From positions 1-53,228 of the IMG/VR virus record IMGVR_UViG_3300042401_000324: 53,228 nt of DNA; one strand, given 5' to 3'. The stretch comes from a virus. Position 1 is the first letter of the stretch. Every line of letters starts with the position of its first letter. Positions 31,709 through 38,257 of this stretch are shown here, piece by piece. The notes under the pieces were generated by a model. That model was given only the letters and a program-made list of their open reading frames with translations, ran no database searches and was not told the origin of the DNA. A program made the position numbers and the translations under genes.

Positions 31709-32085
31709 TAAAATACCTTGTCGCCCATTGTTTCATCTTTCATCGGATCATCCGATACTAATAGTATATCACCGGGATCAACTTTACGCAATGTTTGTTT
31801 ACCCTCTGGTGTTTCTACTGTGATACCCCGTGTCCATCGACCGTGACTGACAAGTACCCATTTACCAATCTCTAATTGAGGATCATCTTGTTCTGGACCC
31901 ACACCATATATCTTAGCCCACCGTGGACGAATACCCGAACTTTTCTTATCATCATCTAGTAGAATGATACCACCGGTTGAAATACGTTGGTCAAAATGCA
32001 TTTCGGATACAATAACATGATCCCTAAAAAATGTTAGTTTATCTACTTTGGTGTGACTAAATGCTGGTTTGCTGTATTGGTTCAT
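31708..32085 (-). CDS. GroES-like co-chaperonin (gp31-type)
   Basis: A 125-aa protein: KLTFFRDHVIVSEMHFDQR, STGGIILLDDDKKSSGIRP, RWAKIYGVGPEQ, IGKWVLVSHGRWTRG and PGDILLVSDDP. The order (DHV.V opening strand, 'GGI.L.....' mobile-loop region, 'G.V..VG' strand, 'GD.VLv' closing) is that of the GroES barrel. Length is near T4 gp31 (111 aa), the phage co-chaperonin that works with host GroEL to fold the major capsid protein. The sequence is divergent from GroES, as in gp31. Its start overlaps the upstream gene stop by ATGA. Together with DnaJ and ClpA it forms a phage proteostasis set. Confidence 0.7.
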   Translation of the reverse strand: MNQYSKPAFSHTKVDKLTFFRDHVIVSEMHFDQRISTGGIILLDDDKKSSGIRPRWAKIYGVGPEQDDPQLEIGKWVLVSHGRWTRGITVETPEGKQTLRKVDPGDILLVSDDPMKDETMGDKVF

Positions 32086-32441
32086 TTCTTTTTAAGTTCC
32101 TGTGCTTTAATTTTTTCAATTTCTAATTCTTCTTCTAAATTTTCTTCTATTTCACGTTCAATCTCATTAAGCTGTGATAAATCAATAGATGGTTTAGGGG
32201 GAACAGGGGTTACAGATGCTTTTTGTTTGTTCCTCACCGGTTGTGCTGAACGATTACCTACAGTTTTATTGTATGAATCATTTACTTTAGATGTAGCAGT
32301 TTTTATAATACGTCCTTGTGCATCAATCGTATCTCCACGTGCATTGACCTTCATATTACCTACTGCTCTTGTTTTTTCATTTTTAGCAGTTAATGCAGAC
32401 ATATCAACTACCTTACCCATTGCTGTTTTATAATTAGCCAT
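32082..32441 (-). CDS. Conserved-type hypothetical, coiled-coil tail, 119 aa
   Basis: MANYKTAMGKVVDMSALTAK, then KTRAVGNMKVNARGDTIDAQ, a flexible Pro/Lys linker (KASVTPVPPKPSID) and a Glu/Lys coiled-coil end (LNEIEREIEENLEEELEIEK). The N-terminal part resembles a small conserved protein of T4-like aquatic phages, for which I know no function. A GGAGAATAT ribosome site precedes it. It is coupled to the co-chaperonin gene downstream. The coiled coil implies oligomerisation, possibly with a partner in head assembly. Confidence 0.72.
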   Translation of the reverse strand: MANYKTAMGKVVDMSALTAKNEKTRAVGNMKVNARGDTIDAQGRIIKTATSKVNDSYNKTVGNRSAQPVRNKQKASVTPVPPKPSIDLSQLNEIEREIEENLEEELEIEKIKAQELKKK

Positions 32442-32451
32442 TATATTCTCC

Positions 32452-32958
32452 TTATTTTAGAAACTCATCTATTGATAAGTCATAGTACAAACTATTTATA
32501 CGGTGTACACCTATCAAAAACAATACAAAACTTGCTACACTACTACCTCGACCTACACCCCATACTATATTGTTTTTACGCATTGTATCAACTAAGTATT
32601 TTAAGTACTGAAGTAGTACAAACATTTTACGTTCTTGGAATTTAATCAATTCATCGCCGGCACGTTGCAATTCGGCTTCACTTTTGCATTGATCCAATAC
32701 CCATTTAGCAATATCAAAATCATAATATTCTTTTGGCATATTCCAATTTGATTGATTTGTATTATCAAATTCTTCCAAAGAAATATCTAAATTTTTATAT
32801 TGTTTTAGGTTTGGTAAGTTTTCTAATGAAAGAAACCCATTAAATTCAATAGGATTATCTACTAATGCATTAGTAATGGTACGAGTTGGATCTTGTAGGA
32901 ACAAATCACACAAATCGTGCTGATTGTAAATTAATTGACCATACTTATCTGTTTTCAT
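32452..32958 (-). CDS. DnaE-motif mini-protein (Pol III alpha-like fragment), 168 aa
   Basis: I choose ATG at 32958 (MKTDKYGQLIYNQHDL) over TTG at 32976. The C-terminus reads NNIVWGVGRGSSVASFVLFL, then IGVHRINSLYYDLSIDEFLK. This is the palm signature of bacterial Pol III alpha (DnaE/PolC), G-x-GRGS-x-x-S-x-V-A-Y-x-L-G-I-x-x-x-x-P-L-x-x-x-L-x-F-x-R-F-L. In DnaE the catalytic PDxDxD follows directly, but here the protein stops. It is therefore catalytically incomplete as a polymerase, and no PHP motifs are seen. Possible roles: a decoy or inhibitor of host replicase, a tiny relative of the ancestor fold, or a remnant under selection. It has its own host-type promoter. Confidence 0.6.
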   Translation of the reverse strand: MKTDKYGQLIYNQHDLCDLFLQDPTRTITNALVDNPIEFNGFLSLENLPNLKQYKNLDISLEEFDNTNQSNWNMPKEYYDFDIAKWVLDQCKSEAELQRAGDELIKFQERKMFVLLQYLKYLVDTMRKNNIVWGVGRGSSVASFVLFLIGVHRINSLYYDLSIDEFLK

Positions 32959-32964
32959 TTGTAT

Positions 32965-32993
32965 ATTATAACACAACTGTTACTAAAATACAA
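32965..32993 (-). promoter_or_regulatory. Host-type promoter at start codon of the DnaE-motif gene
   Basis: TTGTAT (32993-32988), 17-base spacer, perfect TATAAT (32970-32965), then six bases and ATG at 32958. No ribosome site is present, so a leaderless mRNA is predicted. It sits inside the late virion region. Confidence 0.7.
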
Positions 32994-33006
32994 TATATTT
33001 GGTTAA

Positions 33007-33609
33007 TTATTTTTCTTGTTCGGTTGTAAAGACAATTTCACAATTAGCAGTTTGGTCTTTTTCTTTCCAAACTAAATTATGTTCTGTCCAATCTGTTGAT
33101 GGCGTTTTGAACAATTTAACAATTTTGTCTTTTTTTATTGATTTTTTAATAGGATCGGAAATTGATGTGCCAATATCTGACCACCATCCGGGAGATTCTA
33201 ATGGGCCACGTGGACTTTCGATATCACATATAAATCTAACATCATCGCTTATACGTGAACCTAATGTCATATCAGTGATAACCAATCTGCCCTCAGTAAT
33301 ACTATTAAGTTTAGTTAGTAATAGCAATGTTATAATTTGGTCATATGGTTCTTCGGGGACTGTGCATACCTTAAATCCACATGTGCTATATTTTTCAATA
33401 ACTTTATGTTCAGTATCTTGTACAAAAATACCATTTTCCAAGCATTCATTTAGGAAGTATTTGATTCGTTCCATTGCAACATTTTGTTCTCTAATAGATT
33501 CCGTTTCTACTTCCATATACAATGTTATAGTATACAGATTCATTAAAAATTCTTCTTTGAAGTAAACACCTGCTTGAAAATCAAATTCTCGTTCTATACG
33601 TGTAGTCAA
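33007..33609 (-). CDS. Conserved-type hypothetical protein, 200 aa
   Basis: The start is TTG at 33609 (no ATG nearby in frame before FLMNLY). (M)TTRIEREFDFQAGVYFKEEF, then NLYTITLYMEVETESIREQN, ERIKYFLNECLENGIFVQDT and PEEPYDQIITLLLLTKLNSI. It has long alternating helix and strand segments with no catalytic motif I can name. Similar proteins occur in T4-like aquatic phages beside virion genes, without assigned function as far as I know. It follows the 77-aa gene by 2 nt under the same AATAAATA late box. Confidence 0.75.
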   Translation of the reverse strand: MTTRIEREFDFQAGVYFKEEFLMNLYTITLYMEVETESIREQNVAMERIKYFLNECLENGIFVQDTEHKVIEKYSTCGFKVCTVPEEPYDQIITLLLLTKLNSITEGRLVITDMTLGSRISDDVRFICDIESPRGPLESPGWWSDIGTSISDPIKKSIKKDKIVKLFKTPSTDWTEHNLVWKEKDQTANCEIVFTTEQEK

Positions 33610-33611
33610 TT

Positions 33612-33845
33612 TTAGCTTTCTTTTTGAATGTTAATTTGTGTACGATCACCTTGCTTTTTAAGAAGCTCATCCATTTTACGACCATACTCTGCTTTGTAAC
33701 TAGACATAACCATGTTAAGTTGATGTATCATAGCACTATTTTGCATACGATATGCAAAGTTAAGCTTTTTGGTTAGTTCCGTGATGGAACCCTGTAGTTC
33801 TTCTAATGTTTTATCTGCTAGAGATGAAATGAATGGGTGTTCCAT
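33612..33845 (-). CDS. Small conserved-type helical protein, 77 aa
   Basis: MEHPFISSLADKTLEELQGS, ITELTKKLNFAYRMQNSAMI, HQLNMVMSSYKAEYGRKMDE: two amphipathic helices with coiled-coil character and a basic C-terminus. It is a small protein of a type widespread in T4-like phages, function unknown to me. AATAAATA is placed five bases before the ATG and no ribosome site is seen. It is first gene of a two-gene unit with the 200-aa protein. Confidence 0.72.
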   Translation of the reverse strand: MEHPFISSLADKTLEELQGSITELTKKLNFAYRMQNSAMIHQLNMVMSSYKAEYGRKMDELLKKQGDRTQINIQKES

Positions 33846-33850
33846 TCAAA

Positions 33851-33858
33851 TATTTATT
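33851..33858 (-). promoter_or_regulatory. Late-type promoter box AATAAATA at start codon
   Basis: AATAAATA, then TTTGA and the ATG at 33845. It overlaps the final codon region of the 421-aa upstream gene. Confidence 0.45.
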
Positions 33859-35122
33859 ACCAAGAAGTTAGTGCAATTCTTTTCCATATGTCCGAACCTA
33901 CATATGCAGTAGCAACACACGTTCCGGACGCAGATGTTAATGTAAATACAGTATCTGCTACGCCATTTGTCCTAGACTGACTAATGGTGATGTTACCACC
34001 TGTTCCAATTGCTTTAATATAATACACAGTGTTTGCTGTTATTCCACCAAAAGTTGTTCCAGTAAATATAATAGGATTATTGTTAGCCAATGACGTGGTA
34101 TTATTTAATGTAACATTACCTGAACTGTTAGTAGCAGTTGCTGATTTAGCGTATGCAGTAGAGTTGTAATCATCTGTACACACATACACATATGATACTG
34201 GGTTAGCATACATTGGAATAGTAGGGCTAGCATTTCCTGCTAAGTTAACATTTGCCCCGCCTAATGTTGATGATACTGTAAAATATGTATTAGCTGAAAC
34301 ATTACGTACATAATAAGTTGTACCAACTGTAATATTGGCTTCCATACTGACACCGGTGAATACTATTGGCATATCAGTATATAATTGTACCGTGTTAGCT
34401 GTGTTTAAGTAATCTGATGCATTTGAGCTAGTGATAGTTAATTGGTTAACCCCTGTGCTTACTGCGATATCACCAACCATATCACCCTGATTACCTGTAG
34501 GAATAACATTACGTGTTTGTATTTGTGACGCTATCCTATTATTATTAAATGGTTCTACTGTAATTGTATTTCCGCAATCAAGTGTACTAAATCTATAATC
34601 TAATTGAGTTACACCATATGGTACTGTAACTGTATTAGTATTAGCAATATTTGCATAATTTTCTAATGTCATTACCCCGTCAGTTACTTGGCTAGGGAAG
34701 GATAGAACAGCTAAATTATTTGATACAGCCAATTGCAATTGAACATTACTTTGTGTACTAGTAGGTGCCCATCCAGTGAATTGAATTGTAGTGTTACCTG
34801 CAATAGTACCATATTGTACATCACCCAATGATACGTTAACAGACACTACACCTGATAATGCATTACCCAAATTAAATGTACTAGCACGAAAGCTACGTGT
34901 TAGTGCGTTACTAATAAGAGTATTAGCCATATCGTTATTAACTGTGGAATTAGCTAGTGCAGACTTAACCACAACTTTATTTTGTAGGTCTGTTATCTCA
35001 GTACCAGCTGTATTCAAGTTAGTTCTAATAGATGCAAAGTTATCTCTGAATCCTTGGCTGTTGTTGTTCACTCCTGGTACAGGGTAATTTACATTGATGC
35101 CGTTTGTGTTAATTGTACTCAT
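33857..35122 (-). CDS. Virion structural protein with repeated beta modules, 421 aa
   Basis: The N-terminal motif MSTINTNGINVNYPVPGVNN then NSQGFRDNFASIRTNLNTAG is a helical anchor typical of aquatic phage appendage proteins. A beta-rich middle (GTIAGNTTIQFTGWAP, LENYANIANTNTVTVPYG) follows. The C-terminal half has two copies of a module of about 75 aa: PIVFTGVSMEANITVGTTYY and PIIFTGTTFGGITANTVYYI, each followed by a strand pair and, in the second, FTLTSASGT. The same module occurs in the adjacent 825-aa protein. Likely a tail fibre or baseplate-attached protein. An ACTAAATA box precedes it. Confidence 0.68.
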   Translation of the reverse strand: MSTINTNGINVNYPVPGVNNNSQGFRDNFASIRTNLNTAGTEITDLQNKVVVKSALANSTVNNDMANTLISNALTRSFRASTFNLGNALSGVVSVNVSLGDVQYGTIAGNTTIQFTGWAPTSTQSNVQLQLAVSNNLAVLSFPSQVTDGVMTLENYANIANTNTVTVPYGVTQLDYRFSTLDCGNTITVEPFNNNRIASQIQTRNVIPTGNQGDMVGDIAVSTGVNQLTITSSNASDYLNTANTVQLYTDMPIVFTGVSMEANITVGTTYYVRNVSANTYFTVSSTLGGANVNLAGNASPTIPMYANPVSYVYVCTDDYNSTAYAKSATATNSSGNVTLNNTTSLANNNPIIFTGTTFGGITANTVYYIKAIGTGGNITISQSRTNGVADTVFTLTSASGTCVATAYVGSDIWKRIALTSW

Positions 35123-35142
35123 ATTTTTGTTGTTCCGTTATA

Positions 35143-35150
35143 TATTTAGT
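35143..35150 (-). promoter_or_regulatory. Weak late-type box ACTAAATA
   Basis: ACTAAATA followed by TATAACGGAACAAC and the ATG at 35122. It overlaps the stop region of the 825-aa gene. Two mismatches to GATAAATA; offered as a candidate only. Confidence 0.35.
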
Positions 35151-37623
35151 ATTGCGTTTCGTCTGGTAAAATAGTTTGGCGAGGGAACAATACATAGAAA
35201 TCTTTGCTATCTATTGGATCAGGCACAGGTGTAGCACTAGGTAATCCTGTCCAAGCAGGTGGATTTAATTTTTTATCGTAATTATAAGTTTCACTCTTGT
35301 TTACGCTAAATCTATCAATTCTAAAGTTGATTTGATTCAATGTATATGGCCAATTATTATTAATATTATTTTTAATAATGTCAGCAAAACCTGGTTTAGT
35401 ATAACATATTACCCAAGCTTGAGTATAACCCAGTGTTCCGCCATTAGCTTGTTGGCTTGTCATCCATAATGGTAACAAACGACTATCATATTCTTGTCCT
35501 ACAACTTGACTTACACGATTACGCATATTAAATAAACTATTTGGATATAGTGTTTGTGCAAAACCAGGTGTTAAACTAGTATAATAATCTTGTCCTAATA
35601 CAGTATCATAACTAGTAAAGATATCAGTAATACTAGTGTACCATGGACCTAATCCTAAATCGATTGGTCTTGGCCAATATATTTCTTGTTGAATACTTGT
35701 TCCGGATGGATTAACTAAATTGTCAATAACTTCACTATATACTACCTCGTAGATTATTTCTCCCAAACTATTCTTTGCAACAGCAGTTTTTATTTCACCT
35801 AAAGTAATATTTCTCCAATAATGATTCTGAGTTACAGCCGCTAAATATTCATCAATTGCACTTGCATATATACCGTAGGCATGTTCATATATTATACTAG
35901 TTGACTTACCAAAATATATGTCATTGGGTCTATACACCATTGCTTCTGGAATTAATGTTTCACTTGTTAATAAAGTGTTTAATATATTTCTATCATTTAT
36001 GCTAGGAGCTGCCTTAATATATAGTGTATCTGTTGGCTGAGTATATTCTTGTAATACGGTTACTGTAAACGTTTTACTAGCTTGTACTACTGGGTATAAA
36101 GGTGAATATGCTTGAATAGTAAATGTAAATATTGTTTCAGCATTTTGTTCTAATAGTGTATCGGTTGGTTGATCGGCTACTCTACCTGTTATTTCTCCGT
36201 TAGATAATAATATTAGATTAGGAGGTAATGCTCCACTAGTTATTCTATATGATATTGCAGTATCAGCTACCGCATAAACATTTAATGTACTTATAGTACT
36301 ATTAAATATTGATCCTAAGTCAGAAGGAGTTTCCCATATTATTGTATCAGTAATATCATTACTTAAATTATAACTGAAATTAAAATTAGTTGTACCTATA
36401 CTAACGCTATCTGTTTTATATACATTTACTTCAAAATTAAAAGTACTTAAACCAGTTGAATTTAATGTGGGTGTTCCGGTAATCCACCCTGTTTCAGTAT
36501 CACCGGTTAAATCTGCAGGTAAATCAACATATGAATATGTTAATGAACTTCCATCAAAATCATAACCTATTATCTTAAATGTAAAATATTCTCCACTACG
36601 TATTGTACCTATAAAGGCATTAACAGTAGGACTTACTGGGGGTAATATATAATAACCACTGTACGGATCAGAATCAGTAATTATAAAAGTTTTAGGTCTA
36701 GTATTAAGTATGGTAGGTATACGTGAATTTATAGTATACCCAGGACCACCTTGACTTACTGGTGTGTTTTGATTTACTACAGTAATAGAATAAGTGGCAG
36801 TGTCCCCGCCTAAATTACTTGATAATCTAAGGATAAATGAGTAAGTACGAATAGTAGGTTGACCAAATGATATAGCAGGCAATGTTACTGTCATTGATCC
36901 AGATGCTGATGTTAATGGGAATACATTACCATTTTGTGTAGAGGTTATAGTAAAAGTGGTAGAACTATTAATAGTTTTAATATAATATGTTTCTCCCTCT
37001 TCTATTCCGCCAAATGCAGTAGAAGTAAAAACTACGGGACGACCTATTGTAAATTGTGTAGTGCTTGTACATGTTATCAAATAACTAGTTCCGTCAGTAA
37101 TAGTAGCGTTAGTTTCTACTTCAGTTAATGTGACACTAACTGTCGGTGGATTAGCATATCCTCTAATTAAGCCAGCTGAGTTAATTTCTAAACCCGGGGG
37201 CAAAATACCTTCTTGTAATTCTACTACAACTTCATTAGTGTTATCAGGATTTGAATATTCAATTGGTAATTCTATCCATACACTATCTAATGTGTTTAAC
37301 ACACTGCCGGCAGGAGTAGTAAATTCAGGAATAGCTGATCCTGATACAGTCATTGAAAATGTTCTATCACGTATATTAGATAAATTGTCAGTTGCTCTAA
37401 TTGTAAAAGTAGTAGTAGTATCTACCGTAACTAATGCAGGAGTTCCGCCTATTATTCCACTAGATGTAATATTTGTACCGGGAGGCAATGTGCCACTTAG
37501 TAAAGTATATGTTATTGTTGTGGCGGGAGATACAGGTGATGCTGATAACTGTGTTGCCATTAATATAGTGGCTGGATATGTTCCTATAGTACCGGCAGAT
37601 GTATTCCAAATTGGTTGTGCCAT
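35146..37623 (-). CDS. Large virion protein with putative Ig-like (He_PIG) repeats, 825 aa
   Basis: The N-terminal about 500 residues are tandem putative Ig/cadherin-like repeats with the signature '.L.sG.LPpG..i.s.G.I.G.p': TYTLLSGTLPPGTNITSSGI, VELQEGILPPGLEINSAGLI, and YRITSGALPPNLILLSNGEI. A TTYYIK-type module (RPVVFTSTAFGGIEEGETYY) is inserted and is shared with the downstream 421-aa protein. The C-terminal about 300 residues (YRPNDIYFGKSTSIIYEHAY, QQEIYWPRPIDLGLGPWYTS, NNWPYTLNQINFRIDRFSVN) form a separate aromatic-rich domain, perhaps the baseplate-binding part. It is a probable fibre or baseplate-peripheral protein. The start is adjacent to the endolysin stop. Confidence 0.7.
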   Translation of the reverse strand: MAQPIWNTSAGTIGTYPATILMATQLSASPVSPATTITYTLLSGTLPPGTNITSSGIIGGTPALVTVDTTTTFTIRATDNLSNIRDRTFSMTVSGSAIPEFTTPAGSVLNTLDSVWIELPIEYSNPDNTNEVVVELQEGILPPGLEINSAGLIRGYANPPTVSVTLTEVETNATITDGTSYLITCTSTTQFTIGRPVVFTSTAFGGIEEGETYYIKTINSSTTFTITSTQNGNVFPLTSASGSMTVTLPAISFGQPTIRTYSFILRLSSNLGGDTATYSITVVNQNTPVSQGGPGYTINSRIPTILNTRPKTFIITDSDPYSGYYILPPVSPTVNAFIGTIRSGEYFTFKIIGYDFDGSSLTYSYVDLPADLTGDTETGWITGTPTLNSTGLSTFNFEVNVYKTDSVSIGTTNFNFSYNLSNDITDTIIWETPSDLGSIFNSTISTLNVYAVADTAISYRITSGALPPNLILLSNGEITGRVADQPTDTLLEQNAETIFTFTIQAYSPLYPVVQASKTFTVTVLQEYTQPTDTLYIKAAPSINDRNILNTLLTSETLIPEAMVYRPNDIYFGKSTSIIYEHAYGIYASAIDEYLAAVTQNHYWRNITLGEIKTAVAKNSLGEIIYEVVYSEVIDNLVNPSGTSIQQEIYWPRPIDLGLGPWYTSITDIFTSYDTVLGQDYYTSLTPGFAQTLYPNSLFNMRNRVSQVVGQEYDSRLLPLWMTSQQANGGTLGYTQAWVICYTKPGFADIIKNNINNNWPYTLNQINFRIDRFSVNKSETYNYDKKLNPPAWTGLPSATPVPDPIDSKDFYVLFPRQTILPDETQY

Positions 37624-37624
37624 A

Positions 37625-38248
37625 TTAATGTGCGCCTAAATTTTCTAATGCTAAGTGATAGTGATGTTTTCTATCTTCTAACCCAATCGTGCCACCATTG
37701 ATACGTTTTGTTAATGTAATGAAGTCATCTTTATCACAAAACTGATTTAGTTTATTGTTATCCCAAAACCAACCTGCACTTGCAACAGCACCATTTGGTG
37801 TTTCTAAATATCTTACTGTATCTTCTAAACTCATATCCAATGCTTCGGCAAAACGTGTATAGTTATCACGACCAGTCAACTGAATCAATCCACGACCTCT
37901 GAATCTGAATCCATCACCACTATTTTCATCACCGTTCTTCATACGATTAGCATATACACGATTAGCAATCATTTCCGGCTTGCGTTCATATTGCTTTGCT
38001 AGTTCTTCATTAGGGAAATACTTTTTGAACGTACCCATCAATCCTTTTGCTGAGTAGTTTAAGTTTTCAACAACCGCATTAAATCCACCCGATTCGTGTG
38101 CTATCTGTGCTAAGAAACCTGCAACTCTACGTGGGTTTTCAAACATCTCATAGTATTCTGCTACTGTGTTTAGTGGTTCTACATAACCCTCTAATATAGA
38201 GCGTTTTGTTTTTGGACACATTGCTGTTAATAATTCTATTGTTACCAT
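37625..38248 (-). CDS. GH19 chitinase-type endolysin
   Basis: A 207-aa protein with the GH19 layout: FLAQIAHESGGFNAVVENLN with catalytic Glu at 52 and 61, ANRVYANRMKNGDENSGDG, FRGRGLIQLTGRDNYTRFAE at about 116-135, and TLTKRINGGTIGLEDRKHHY near the end. Phage GH19 enzymes cut the glycan strand of peptidoglycan for lysis, or act as virion-bound lysins. No signal peptide is seen, so release needs the holin. It is located within structural genes, 1 nt before the 825-aa gene and 9 nt after the fibre gene, and so is expressed late. Confidence 0.92.
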   Translation of the reverse strand: MVTIELLTAMCPKTKRSILEGYVEPLNTVAEYYEMFENPRRVAGFLAQIAHESGGFNAVVENLNYSAKGLMGTFKKYFPNEELAKQYERKPEMIANRVYANRMKNGDENSGDGFRFRGRGLIQLTGRDNYTRFAEALDMSLEDTVRYLETPNGAVASAGWFWDNNKLNQFCDKDDFITLTKRINGGTIGLEDRKHHYHLALENLGAH

Positions 38249-38257
38249 TAATTTTCC

